Of a stretch of 64,000 bases of DNA, positions 13,600 through 26,045 are shown piece after piece. Made by a program: the position numbers and the translations under genes. This DNA comes from Adiantum capillus-veneris (lineage: Eukaryota > Streptophyta > Polypodiopsida > Polypodiales > Pteridaceae), in assembly GCA_014529385.2 (NCBI GenBank), contig CM043952.1, forward strand, positions 154,703,557 to 154,767,556, given 5' to 3'. Within the stretch, counting starts at the first letter, position 1. Every line of letters begins with the position of its first letter. Below the pieces are notes generated by a model that was given only the letters and a program-made list of their open reading frames with translations, had not been told where the DNA came from and made no database searches.

Positions 13600-14907
13600 T
13601 TCTTAGTATTCTTTGTTACAAGTTGCCTTTGCTCCTGCCTTTATCCTTCTAGATAGCTCTTTTTTTTCCACTTCTTGGTTTCCATCATTCGTTCGTCTTC
13701 GTCTAGTAATTCTTCAATGATCACCCTTTTACTCCTAGTTACCACTCTTATTGGTACTGGGTCTGGTACCTTATGGTCTGGTGATTTTGGCTTTAAAGCT
13801 TTTGGACACTGAGCTGAGAAATGGCCATACTTGCCACACATATAACAATTCATGTTTCTCTTCAAAAGAATTCCCCTTCCTCTACCTCTGCTAGCTCCTC
13901 CTTGGTACCTTTCCCTCCCAGCACCCGTGATGGTACCAGTTTCCTACTTCTTTGACCCACTGATTCCTTTTGCCTTGGTTGCTTCAAAGTTTGTAAGTGC
14001 TATCATTGACATATATTTTCCTTTCCTGAAGTGGTGTATTCAAATACCACAATTCTTCCACAGATTCCCATAAGCTTTACAATATGTGCATTGTGAACAT
14101 TCATCAGTTCTGTGATCCTTTGATCTGCACTTTGAACACCATATTTCTATTTTCTTCATCAAAGGCATAATCTTTGCCATTTCATTGATTTGTTTTGACA
14201 TTTCTTCTATTTTTTGGGTCCAAGACCTCTTCTTACTCTTTCCTCTATCATTTGTTTCACTTTTTGATGATGTTTTGCTGGAACTTGAGTTAGACTCATC
14301 TTTTGTAGAAGATTCAGCTCCATTGGATTCCTCTGCTTATGTCCTTTCTCCTTTCTTGCCTGTTGTTCTAGTTTAAGAATATTCCCCTCACTTGCCCTCA
14401 TCAATGTATTTCAATTTAGTGTGTTGTTCAAAGGCTTGTATGTGTACATATGGGCCATCCTTCTTTGCTCCCTTGAAAACTAAAAATGAGATTTGAAGAT
14501 TACTGGAATGGTTTGAAATGCTGCTCGTTCTGGTTTTGTGTGTTGGTTTTTGTTCAAGGGTCTTTGTTTTTTATAGTGATCTACCTCTGCCTGCCAATCT
14601 CTATCTATCTCAATTTTAGACACTATTTCCTCATTTTTCTTGGTGGTTTTGTATGCTGATTTGCGACTATACTTAATGCCTGTACTGTCTTCATTGCATT
14701 GACTTGGCTGAGATCCCTGGAATTGACTGTGTTGTTCAGCCCTTTTTGCTTGTCTCCTTTGGTTATAAGTGAATGTTGAGATTTCCTTGACTCTTCTTCT
14801 ATACTGAGTCCATGAGGGCCATTTGTGTCCCTGTCAGGGTGATGGTTAGTGTGAGAGCCATGCTCTAACACTAGGAGAATTGGACTAATGCATTGTGGAT
14901 CCTCCAT
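13600..14907 (-). pseudogene. gypsy Gag remnant with CCHC knuckle
   Basis: The frame at 13,865-13,641 contains CYMCGKYGHFSAQC, a perfect C-X2-C-X4-H-X4-C zinc knuckle of a nucleocapsid domain, which binds element RNA. Upstream frames at 14,404-14,207 (AKHHQKVKQMIEERVRRG) and 14,907-14,623 are charged and Gln-rich and fit the body of Gag but carry no diagnostic motif. Several stops separate the pieces. Confidence 0.65.
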
Positions 14908-15537
14908 GAACCGAGTATGTGGTCAACGACCTATTCTAATTGACATGTTTGATATGTGCTAGTCCTAACTCCAACTAGGAGATATATTTAGTTGTCTAGA
15001 GAACTTTTAGCCCAACCACCATGATTGCCAAATTGGACTTAATTGGCTACCTCAGACAACTATTCCGAAGTTGATAGTTAGGATATTCAGATTCAGACCA
15101 GAATTTCTGTGACAATACTTCAATACACTGAAATAAGTTCTTACTGGAATTGATACAAAATTATACAAGACTGAAATGGATGACTCAAAATGTATTCAAA
15201 ATAGAATTGGATCACATCAGTGAGCATAACTCATCATATATTGGAATACAATCAGTAATCGCAGGCTCAGAGCTCATAACCAAATGCATAATGCAGCTGT
15301 GTATGATTACAAACGAGAGAACATCTAAAGATGTAATCCTCATAGCTAACCTCCCACAAAATGAAGTAATGGGTGCTATTTATAGTTAGCCCACCAACAG
15401 GGATCTGACTACCTAGATGCACTATGCCAATTATTGTGGTAATTGACCATGTTACTGTTTCTAGCATCTTCCAACGTCTTCTACGGGTGTCTTCCAGAAT
15501 CTCAGTTGAATGTCTCATAGTCTGTTCCCATCATCTA
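14908..15537. other. no gene recognised
   Basis: AT-rich linker between gypsy element 1 and the outer LTR. It may be leader or LTR of element 1, but no second copy is present in the window. Confidence 0.4.
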
Positions 15538-16457
15538 TGTTGGGAATTCCATCATTGCATAGCTCCAATGACCAACAAAATTATCAATACGGAGAGATGA
15601 CCTACCCTGCTAGGGCATGGGAACACTCATACAATTAGTGAGCTAATCATGTCAACATGAATGGTGATTCTATGAGGTGAGCTTCTTGGCCTATGGAGGA
15701 GCTAAACCATAACGATTGGCAATTTCCACATCCACTTCTCTTCACCTCCAATCAACCCAATCACACACACTAATGATTGCAAGATGCACACAACACTAAT
15801 CCTATCATGCATCATACTAATCGTGAGCACACACACATAGATCTATGAGTGGACACTCCAATCAAACCTACATGCACACACAGACAAGAGAGGGAAATTA
15901 CACAAGATTACAGAGGGATTAACCACTAATTAATTACGATCTAGCTAATTAAATCATGATTAGCAATCATAAGAAGCATGAGAGAGGCATAGTGAAAGAG
16001 AATTAAGCATTGATTAGTGTTAACCAAGTCACATGAGCAAGGAGAATCTCAAGGACTCCATGGCCATACACCTCAAGAGCTCTCACCAAAGAGTGCTCTC
16101 AACAAATGAGCTTGAGAACCATAATTTCTTTTATACACTTTCTTATATACCTAGGATAAAAATATGCAATGTCTCGGCGCCCAAGGCCTTTAGGGCTCCA
16201 CTACTTACTGAATTTGCAACCTAGGCACACTAACAGACCTATTCTTTATAGCTTGGAACTCCTATTGAGCTCATAACTCATTAAAATTTTACAGTGGCTT
16301 TAAACAAATCGGGAATCTACAATACATGACCATTTTGGGAAAATGTGAAAAATGTGTAACTCCAGTCTTTACTGATTCTTCTTGTTTCTCTTCGATGTGC
16401 ACCCATAAGGCTCGGACCTTTAGCAGCTTCTGTTAACTGAAGTTGATTCAGTTAACA
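15538..16457 (-). repeat. left (3') LTR of outer element
   Basis: 920 bp, begins TGTTGGGAATTCC and ends GTTAACA, giving the standard TG...CA termini. It matches 27,435-28,217 in most positions (for example the block GGTGAGCTTCTTGGCCTATG). A minus-strand TATA box, GGTATATAAG, lies near 16,145. The five bases outside its left end are ATCTA. Confidence 0.8.
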
Positions 16458-16471
16458 TTCCCCCCTTCTGA
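16458..16471 (-). promoter_or_regulatory. polypurine tract of outer element
   Basis: The minus strand reads CAGAAGGGGGGAA immediately before the 3' LTR, as expected for plus-strand DNA priming. Confidence 0.65.
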
Positions 16472-18480
16472 TTTTAGTGTCCATCCTCTTGGGCACTATT
16501 GAAAAGTTTCCATGGAGGTTGTGGAAGGTTTTAATTGATTGGTTGTTGATGGGATGATTGTCTTCATTTGTCATTGAATTTGCTGACGAGGTTCAATTTT
16601 TTGCAACATCTTCATTGGTCCGAATATGTATGATGTGAGAGATGATGTTGCATTTGTCCGTTGTAATAGCATAATGATGAGGCTTCTATTTATTTATGAA
16701 AAGTATGTAAAGGGAAGTAGAATGATGAATTTATAAATTAGGGTCTAATACCTGGATGACCAAAGGGAAAAAACCCAGTAGGAAAAAAGTGCCTTTGGGG
16801 TAGGCGCATTATTTGGATACTTATTAGCATTGGAAATATTAATAAAGTACTCAAGGGATTATTTACTAATAGATATGGAATTAAAAAGGCATCAAATATG
16901 AAAGGGTAGCATGATGGAACATTGCTTTGCCTGTTCTAGTCCACTCAAGGTGCATACTTGGAAGCAAAAAAGAGTGGCTAATGCATATGTCCAATGGTGG
17001 GACATCCTATATGCATACATAGAAATGCATGGAAAACAATATGATGTGCAAGAAGGATTTTAAGGGGTTCTTGAGAAAGATGATGTAGCTATAAAAGCAC
17101 ATGACATGGCTTTGCAAGCTTGCATCCCTTTAAGAATGGTTTTCGTTGATGAGGATATGTGCTCTCATCATACTGTGCACTGTGCATGAGTGTTGGACTC
17201 TACGACACTCCACCAATTGTAAGTTAATAGACTTCGACTCTTATGCCCATCTCATCTAGCATGAGCGACATAACTTAGATATGCTCAACTCTTCCAGCTT
17301 GAGCATAAGCCTAATAACTATGACTCTTAGCACATAGTTTATTTGCACATGAAGCTTTGGGAATAATGCTTTGCTAATTTTAGCTTAGCAACCCCCGATT
17401 TTGACTATGCCAAGGAGTGCTTTTGCACCCTGGCGACTTGACTTTTTACATTCTTGTGCTTACTACAAACATTTCTTCAGGTAAAAGTAAGCTTGAATCC
17501 TCAAAAAGAGGATTAATGAAGGACCAAGTTAGCATTGAAGGTTTCTTTTGCCATACCTATTTTATCATCTTAGAATCAGTATTCAAGTTGGTTGGGTGGT
17601 CCTTCTTTGACTGTGAAGACTCCATTATTTATTTGATTCTCCAATTAGGCCTATTGATAGGAGTCTTTGATATTGTTGTAGGCCTCTGTTCACTGTCGGT
17701 ATTTTGCTTTTGACTAGGAGCATTGGAAGACTTAGGAATCCAAATCTCTTGAGGACCTTTGTATCTCCTTTGTTGACTTTGTTGAGCTCTAGCTCTTGTT
17801 TAGTTCTTAAGATCTTCATGCAAGTCTGGTGTAGTTGCAGTTGGCTTGTGGTTGACTGGTAGCCAAATCTTTGTATAACCTCTCTTTTAATTACTAATTT
17901 ATTTTTGGGTGAAATTTTGATTTTTTGGATTTTTTAATGGCGTTTTAAAAAACAAATTATTTTTAAAGCATTTTTTTAGTGAATTTATAATTTTAATGTG
18001 AGTTTTGTATTTTTTACAAAATTTTTGAAGGTTTTTTTAAATTTTTTGATTTATTGTAATTTTTTTGGGTAATTTATGATTCTTTAATGATTTTTTATAA
18101 ATTTTCTATAATTTTTGTGAGTTATTTGTGTATTTTTTGTTTGTTATAATTTTCTAATAATTTTTTTAATGATTTTTTTATTTTTGTAATTTTTTAATCC
18201 TTTTCTTTTTATTTTGTGTGATTTTTTAATAATTTGTTTTTAAATTTCAAGACCTCTCTTTTTTTCTTTTTTCTCTTTTTTTTTGAATTTTTTAAAGGAT
18301 TGTTTTTTAAGATTTTTAAAGGTTGTCGAGATTTTTTGTTTTTTTTTAATTTCTAAAAGTTTTTTTCTTTTTTTAAATATTTTATTTCCCCTTTTTTGTG
18401 GATTTTTAAAATTTATTTTTCAATTTTTAATTGTTTTGAGTTTTAGTAAATAAAACATACAATAACACCTTACCTGCTTG
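16472..18480. other. non-coding interior of outer element, T-rich block
   Basis: No gene recognised. From 17,880 to 18,450 the plus strand is extremely T-rich (runs such as TTTTTTAATG and TTTTTGTAA), and the sequence from 19,370 to 20,340 is A-rich. The strong strand asymmetry is typical of non-coding LTR-element interiors. Confidence 0.5.
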
Positions 18481-19370
<890 letters not shown>

Positions 19371-19989
19371 TAATTTTCTTAATGCTCACAAAAGCCAAAT
19401 TAGGTCCAAAAATTAGCTGAAAAGCAAAAAATCACCCAAAAATCCAAAAATTCTAGAAATCTTAAAAATCATCGCCAATCACAATCAAACATTTTTGACA
19501 CGCATAAGCACACCAAAAATAGCAGTTATCAAAAATGTGATTTACGACAAAATCAACAACTCGGTCTCCGAAAATAGCAAAACGCTCAAAACTTAACCAA
19601 GGAGGGCACAAATGTGCTCAAAATAATGCCTAAATATGCACACAAAAACAGCTCGTAAAGATCACACTGTATCAAATTTTTACGGAATAAAGAAAGAATT
19701 AATGCAAAAAATAGCAAAAAAGTTACAAAAGTTATCCAAAAAATACCCATTTTTTTTGGTGAAAATTCTCCATTCATAGGGGATTAATGTAGCCAAATCA
19801 AATCACATCAATTCAATTGCCAAATAATTTCCTCAATAAAATCCAAACTAAGCAATTAAACCAACAAAATTAGCGACAAAATTTGACGCATTTGGAGTGT
19901 GTAAATCCCTGTTTTGAGCTCAAAAACTCAGCAATTAACCATTACACACATCAAAACTTGAATTAATCACGCATATTAAGGACTTTTTA

Positions 19990-19991
<2 letters not shown>

Positions 19992-20024
<33 letters not shown>
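19992..20024 (+). repeat. (CA)16 microsatellite
   Basis: CA run in the A-rich interior of the outer element. Confidence 0.9.
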
Positions 20025-20027
<3 letters not shown>

Positions 20028-20340
20028 TAATTTGCAGTTTTTACCAATATTTAGGTTCGCAGACAAAATGGTTAATCTTGTTGAAATTACAATGTGATTT
20101 CACAAATCTCTAGTTGGGCATGACGACAAAACAAATCAATAATCACAATGAAAAAATCATTAAGCACACATTGATTTTTAGGTGCACAATCAAGGGCAAA
20201 ATAATGTACACACACCTAAAATTAGGCATACACACACTCAGTTAGAAAGCACACACACTTGATTTTAGTGCACACACACTTGTAATTGATCATTCAAGCA
20301 TGCAATTATATCAATTATGCACACAATTAGCAATGTACAT

Positions 20341-20831
20341 TCACCAATTAGCAATTGAAACTTGTGAATTTCATACGCCATCGTTTTTCCGAAATCTACC
20401 ACGGCAAAGGTGTGCTCATAGTTAATTCCACACGAAGTTACAACTATTTGGTCCAGGATTCCCAATGGTCTCTCTACATACCCATCTGCGAGTTGTAGTT
20501 TTATTCTCGCCTTTCTGAGAACTGGACGGCCCCATTGCTCCCAGATTTGCTTTGTAGCAATCGCAACTCCCGCTCCACTGTCCAGGATAGCTATCGTCTT
20601 TATATCCTGATATTCGACGGGTAAGGTTGTATTACCTTCTTCACCTTCACAGTAATCTCTGACCTTGTTTATGGGCGCAGGTCGGGCTTTGGGTTGACTT
20701 TCCGTTTTTTTTCTTCTATAGTAGGGTTTGTCTGAAGAGAAATTTTTATTCCTTTGTTCTCCAAATGTTTCCCCATGTCTTCCCATAAGTGTGGTCTGAC
20801 TCTCAAGAGTTCTGACAAGGTGATTGTGCAT
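20341..20831 (-). pseudogene. gypsy aspartic protease, 3'-truncated
   Basis: The frame contains IAILDSGAGVAIATKQIWEQ, with the catalytic D-S-G triad of a retropepsin, followed by KLQLADGYVERPLGILD and the second-lobe strand HTFAVVDF. The usual closing ILGRP block is absent: coding similarity ends after GKTMAYEI at about 20,341 and the rest of the frame is AT-rich non-coding sequence. The truncation point coincides with the edge of the outer element's A-rich interior. Confidence 0.75.
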
Positions 20832-20892
20832 GTTGCAGGTGTCGACATAATCTCTTGAAGACTTTTTGAGTCAATCATTTGTGGAATAGTTC

Positions 20893-21645
20893 TCATCTAG
20901 ATGGAACTAATCTTATCTCCAATTTTGCATCGTGTTCACCTATAAATGAAGGCACGGTTTTCAAGGATTGAGCTTTGCTTTCCATCGAAACCTCCGTTCC
21001 TGCATCTCCATACAGTGATTGTATATCTCCCGGATAAAATTCATTATCCATGTTAACCTCAGGAATTGGTGCAGACTGTAACGTCGCGCTTCCGTTCTTT
21101 CTATTTCTAATGGTTTCCCATAAGTGTTGTGGCCATGGTTCTTCCACTTCTGGAATTGGCATTATAGTCATTGACTTAGCATCATCAGTGGTATTCGGCA
21201 CCACTCGATGATCCAATGACACTATCGTTTCAGGCCCGGGTCCGTTTACTTGTTCTGATTCATCGATCTTTAGTTTTTCTCGCTCTTTGTGAATCCGCAC
21301 TTCTTGTTTTGGGGTTCTAATTGCAGTAGGTTCCATCAATGCCTGGGCTATTTCAATGAGGTGTTTACACATTTCCAAACGCTTCGTTTCCACTTTTGGA
21401 TAAGGATAAGTCAACCATCTCTGTTCTAGGGTTTGGTTTGTTTTGACCCTCGCTTCATACGCTTGTAATAGAGCATCTAAAGTCTCTAGTACTTTCTCGA
21501 CCAAGACTGATCCCCCTGAGGATGCTTTCCTCGGCTTGTTGTTGTCCTCAGTAGTTTTACTATCTCTCTCTTGTTTCAGTTGCTCTTTTGTTTCATGTAA
21601 CTCATTTTGCATGGAGACTTGGGTTTTTATCCTTCTTGTTTTCAT
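20893..21645 (-). pseudogene. gag-pol linker region of gypsy element 2
   Basis: 250-codon charged frame beginning with a coiled-coil-like stretch (NELHETKEQLKQERDS) and a helix QRWLTYPYPKVETKRLEMC. It continues acidic and proline-containing and ends in KTVPSFIGEHDAKLEIRL. It sits between nucleocapsid and protease in the same orientation, so it is most simply part of the same polyprotein. I recognise no domain. Confidence 0.5.
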
Positions 21646-21675
21646 TATGCCTCATTTCGCCTTCCAAGATTTCTG

Positions 21676-22938
21676 CTAGGTTCTCACAGATAAACTCTTG
21701 TTTTCTGTGGGTATTGACAACTCCACCTTTTCTTCCAATGGCTTGTTTTTCTCTAAGTCCTTGGCTTGGGCTCTGGTTACCGCATTGATTTGGATCATGG
21801 GTTTGGTTTTTGATCCACTGCTTGCACTTGGTAACACCCCCACAATATTTATAGTTACTTTTCCCTTGTTGTCCGGATTCCTTGGGCAATCTGGCAATAT
21901 GTGATTCACACCACACCCATCACAAAACCCAAAAAATTTCACTCTTTTGCCTTTGAAAGGACAATTACGCTTTGAATGATCTGTAATTCCACAACTATAG
22001 CACAATCCAATTGGTGGTTGATTTTGAGGAGGTGGTCCCATAGGTTGTCCCGCCCTATTAGGATATCCTCTTGGTTTGTAGTTATGGTTCGCAATGAACA
22101 TTAGCATTCTTTCGTCCACCAAATATTGATCCCTCAAAGGTTGTGCTACATACGTTGGTGGTCCCATACCCTCGTTATTTCCCCATGGTTGATAGGCTTC
22201 GTCTGCGTACATCTATGGTTCAGGTTGAGCTACATAAGGCTCATTTGGTTCCTCGTAATAAGAAATTTGAGGTGTACTATTTGTTCCTGGTGATGCTTTG
22301 TAAGGTTGAGCATACCTAATCATGGCCCTATTTTCTTGTGGTAATGGAGGTTGTTGACCCAACACAGGTTGAGGTCTGTCTGCTCCTGCTACCATATTCA
22401 CATTTGGCCCAACTTGATATCTTGGAGGAGGTGGATGGGGTGGTCCCGTTGGAGGTCCATATGGCCTTTCCCTCACATAGTTTTTGTTGTAAAAACACTC
22501 ATCCGTGCCATGGTTTGTCCATTTTTGCTATATGGCGCACCATTTCAGTACTCGTCCATTCACAACTGGTGCTTTCGGCTATTGTGTACACAACAACGTT
22601 GGGTGATCTTCCCCACATATGTCACATTTCCTCATCTGAGGCTGTCTCATCCCCGGATTTGATCTCATATGTTGCTCCATTCTCTTTGTTACTTCCTCTA
22701 TCATTTGGTCAGCTGTTGGCATCAAAGAAGCCTTAGCCTCTTTCTTGGTAGAGAGTTCACTCTTAATAGATGAAGAGCCACTGGTTACTGAATCAATATC
22801 CTCTGGCACTTCCCCATATGCTTTGCAGTTATCAACAAGATATAACGCTTCTCTTGTAACCTGTTCAAATGAGCTACGAGCTTTCAAGTGAAGGTCCTTT
22901 TTCAAGGTTTCATCTCTAAGTCCTTTAATGAAGAGCAC
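21676..22938 (-). pseudogene. gypsy Gag, nucleocapsid region with several zinc knuckles
   Basis: One reading frame broken by in-frame stops (including TAG between 22,213 and 22,215 and another near 22,580) continues from capsid. The start VLFIKGLRDETLKKDLHL is a Gag capsid C-terminal block. Then follow CDICGEDHPTLLC, a second decayed knuckle around NHGTDECFYNKNY, a proline-rich stretch (PPTGPPHPPPPR), CYSCGITDHSKRNC (clean CCHC) and CDGCGVNHILPDC. Four knuckle-like units are unusual; most plant gypsy Gags have one or two. Their role would be binding and packaging element RNA. Confidence 0.7.
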
Positions 22939-23052
22939 CGAAAATCTCTCTTCCTACGGTAATTCTCTCCCTGGGCACCTCTTGATGTATTGCTTGAATC
23001 TCAAGGATGCTTCCTTCACTTTTTCGTTCTCCTTTTTTTTAAAATCAAATGT

Positions 23053-23571
23053 CTATGATACAGTATTATGCTTTATACCCCGTTTTGAGAATTCCTCTGC
23101 GAATTCCCGTAATACATGTTCAATATTTGGACAAGTTTCAGGGTTCAAAGGTTGAAACCATGTTAAGGTTGTCCCTTCCAAGGTCAGCCCGAATCCCTCA
23201 TATTGAGTATGAAAATTAGTGATCTGCTCTGCTCTTAAGACTTGCTTAAAAAGTGACACATGAGCATATGAATCCCCCGATCTGCTATACTTCTTTGGCA
23301 TGCACTTCGTTACCTGGGATGGTCTCATCTGTCTATTGTCTGCGACCAATCTCAATGCTCCCATGTCTCGACTTAATCGTTCTCGTACAACATGGATATT
23401 GTGGGTTGCTCTCGTTGGCTCCCCTGCCACGAATTTACTACTAGGAGGCAAATGTGATAGTGCTGCTGCAAATGTCGGACCTACTGCGGTATGTGTAGAG
23501 ATAGGAACCGCACTACCTCGATTCGTAGCCATTGATTCTTTGGAATGTAATGTTCCCATGGGGCTTGGCAT
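23053..23571 (-). pseudogene. gypsy Gag capsid region
   Basis: The C-terminal half contains YEGFGLTLEGTTLTWFQPLN followed by EHVLREFAEEFSKRGIKHN, the recognisable 'L.G.A..W...L......W..L...F...F' signature of the retrotransposon Gag domain. The N-terminal half (residues 1-80) is Ser/Ala/Thr-rich. The frame is cut by a stop at 23,053 and the next in-phase sequence (KKKENEKVKEASLRFKQYIK near 23,000) continues the same domain. Confidence 0.75.
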
Positions 23572-23583
23572 AGAATAATGAGG

Positions 23584-24525
23584 TCAGCTGAAAGAATCCG
23601 CTACATGAGTCCTCTCTCCACCTGTTGCCATAGGGTTTGGCATGACACTTGTAGGTGCCAGTCTCAGTGGGCTTGGAGTGACATAATAATCGTGGAGTGG
23701 TCCACCAAAGTACATATATCCTTCCAACTCCTTTTTATTGATTGTTGCGTATCGTCTTCCATGTTTGTCGTATGCGATAATTTTCGTTTCTGATCCCTCT
23801 GTGTAGGTGAAGACATAAAGTCTTTTCCGCTCTGTCATCTCATTGGCGTAGGGTTCCTCGCATCTATAATAGAGATCTTCCTCTCCATTATTATATTTGT
23901 ATAACCCCACGGAGACGTTGTCTGTGTTGACTCTCAAAGTTTCGTTTTCTCGCCTTAACCTCACATTAGGGAAGCTCATTGTTGGTTCTTTCTCCTCAGG
24001 TTCCTCATCTACTTTGGCTTTCGTGCCCATCAATCCCCACTTGTCCACAATGTTAGGATTTAGGACTACCAAGTACATGATACCTTTGTCATCTAGGTAC
24101 CTATCTCTGCTATAGCTCACATGCACTAAGTCCTTGAACTCACTTGGTCTATCTTCTATTTTCACACAGTAGCAGTCCATACCATCTTTGTAGATCTTGG
24201 CACCTTGCTTGTTGTCATATTGATACTTGATGAACAATAGCTTCATTGTGGCCAAAGGGTCTGATGGTCTTGCTGCCATGTTTTCCCTTCCGTTTAGGTT
24301 TAAATGTCCCAAGTGTTCCGTGAAATACTCGTAAGATCTCTCTGAAAAAGTATCGGACATACTTTCTTCCGGGATCGGCTCTAGTGGTCGTACTACACCT
24401 TGGTTTACGCTCTCCTCCGTTGATAGAACACTTGCTTGATCCGCTAAATTTTGGTGTTGGTTGTTGATTTGTTTTCCCGATCTCAAAAACATGAAGAAAG
24501 TGGAACTTACCGAGACTGAATCCAA
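23584..24525 (-). CDS. extra N-terminal ORF of gypsy element 2, unknown function
   Basis: 313 codons from ATG at 24,525, the first frame after the 1.5-kb leader and just upstream of Gag (12-nt gap, different frame). It is the longest uninterrupted frame of this element. It shows no transmembrane segment or zinc motif. Residues about 90-150 are rich in aromatic and charged residues (FIKYQYDNKQGAKIYKDG, SYSRDRYLDDKGIMYLVVLN). A second region, YVFTYTEGSETKIIAYDKHG then INKKELEGYMYFGGP, looks like a folded beta-rich domain. Either it is the Gag N-terminus split off by a frameshift or a separate accessory protein. I do not recognise the family. Confidence 0.5.
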   Translation of the reverse strand: MDSVSVSSTFFMFLRSGKQINNQHQNLADQASVLSTEESVNQGVVRPLEPIPEESMSDTFSERSYEYFTEHLGHLNLNGRENMAARPSDPLATMKLLFIKYQYDNKQGAKIYKDGMDCYCVKIEDRPSEFKDLVHVSYSRDRYLDDKGIMYLVVLNPNIVDKWGLMGTKAKVDEEPEEKEPTMSFPNVRLRRENETLRVNTDNVSVGLYKYNNGEEDLYYRCEEPYANEMTERKRLYVFTYTEGSETKIIAYDKHGRRYATINKKELEGYMYFGGPLHDYYVTPSPLRLAPTSVMPNPMATGGERTHVADSFS

Positions 24526-26024
24526 ACCTCTTACCTGGAAATGGAGCTATCTTCCAAACCTCCTGATTGCATGGATTGTTACTTGATCGGTTTCTGCAAA
24601 TGAATACACTTGATAGCTATGATATCACTGTATCATTTCAATTGTTAGTAGATTCAACAACTTTACAATGACTTCAACACAATTTTGCTTGCAAATTATT
24701 GACAGTATGTCCAATTTGGTTTTTGACAACTCCGGATATCTTAAATAGTCTAGGTATATGAACAGGTCAAAAATGAGTCAGATCTGGGCCAGAGGTACAC
24801 CGATCGCGATCGTACTTCTGAGCCCAAATTTGATGAAACTTCACCAGCTTGTTCACTAAGCTATTTTAAGGCTACCCACCTGATAATTTTGCGTTCAGAC
24901 TCCTAAAAGTCAAGCTTTTACCAGTTCTTGGTTGGAAGTGTCTGTTTTCCTGAATCTGTCAATGGACTTGAATTTGGTGTTTTTTTTTGGAATTTGAAAG
25001 CTATCTGGGGTTGTCCTGTGTACAAGCTATCCCTCTGTATGGTTTCTTCCCACTTTTAATGTGTTTTGGTCTACTGAAAGTCAATTTCCATGTCAGTTTA
25101 ATAGTTTTTGAATTGGATCTGTATTCAGATAGTCTGATAGGTATTTTGAGGTTTCTGGCTCTAGGTTCTTTAGACTTTTATGTTTGTATACATCTCAGGA
25201 TCTCACATATGAAATCTGGTCGAAATTTGGCACTTAGGTACACCGATCGTGATCGTAGTTCTGAGCCCAAATTAGACCAAATTTGAGCTATCCCCCAAGT
25301 CTTTTTTCATTTGGATCACCAAAAGCCAAGATTTTGCACTTTTTGGGTCTATCAGGCTAGTTTTACGTAAGTGGCATGATTTCCATGATTTTTGATGGTT
25401 TTGGGTGTGGTTGCTTTAGACAAACTTGTTTAGAATCCTATCAGGAAGGCACACAAAAAATCTTGTCCAATTCTAGCACAGAGGTACACCGATCGCGATC
25501 GTAGTACCTGGGCCAAATCCGATGAAATTTTTTCTGTTCCCTCTGACAAATTTCCTAGTGTTTTGTGCTACCACTTTGTGATTTGAATCAATATCAACCC
25601 TGTTTGGTCATATTTTCTAAAGTTCAGAGTCTTATAGTCTTTTTTGCCAAAGTTATGGTTTTCTGGCTTATCGACTCTAACTTTTGCCCCAAATCTGACT
25701 GGAATGTGACTTACTTATCCTACTCCTAAGTACAGAAATGAAAGAACATAAAGAAATGAATCAAACAAAACAAACAAGACGGATTTCGGGTGAGATTTCA
25801 GTACTAAATCGAATTAGAGAAATTGAAGAGCAAAAATGCTTTGAACACTCTCAGTCACAACTCCCTAAATCTCCTAAGAGAGGATCTAGCTGGTCCACTG
25901 ACTCTAGACTCCACTAAGCTCTAAACCCCTGTCTAGAAGCCTAGCTGAGGTGTAAAATGGATTTGTGGATTGATCTTCTTTTAAGGAAGTTAACTGCGCA
26001 CTCCATCACTCATCACCTAAGGTG
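24526..26024 (-). other. leader of gypsy element 2 with repeated palindromic motif
   Basis: No coding capacity. The motif GGTACACCGATCGYGATCGTA occurs at 24,794, 25,237 and 25,483, each in a similar context (a preceding ATCTGG- or CTTGTCC-type phrase and a following GCCCAAAT), so larger diverged modules were duplicated. A weaker relative (GGTACAAAGATCGTGATTG) lies at about 26,373 in the LTR. CGATCGCGATCG is a perfect 12-bp palindrome. Confidence 0.7.
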
Positions 26025-26044
26025 CATCCCCGGCAGCGACACCA
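26025..26044 (-). promoter_or_regulatory. primer binding site, tRNA-Asp-like
   Basis: The minus strand reads TGGTGTCGCTGCCGGGGATG, one base from the inner LTR end. The plant tRNA-Asp complement is TGGCGCCGTTGCCGGGGATC, used by Tat and Athila gypsy elements. This copy differs at a few positions. Confidence 0.75.
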
Positions 26045-26045
26045 A

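Larger units (their letters stand above)
11893..14907 (-). mobile_element. decayed Ty3/gypsy element 1 (gag-protease-RT start)
   Basis: Minus-strand order is gag-like sequence with a zinc knuckle (14,907-13,600), retropepsin (13,058-12,840), a Lys/Glu-rich linker (12,737-12,408) and the first part of a reverse transcriptase (12,180-11,893), where homology stops abruptly. This is the normal gag-pol order of Ty3/gypsy. Stops and shifts occur throughout, and RNase H and integrase are missing. I could not find its LTRs. Confidence 0.7.

Noticed and set aside
14908-15537. Left outer-element LTR as 5' LTR of gypsy element 1
   Set aside because: No primer binding site lies next to its left end at 15,538, whereas a polypurine tract lies at its right end, so it belongs to the element to its right.
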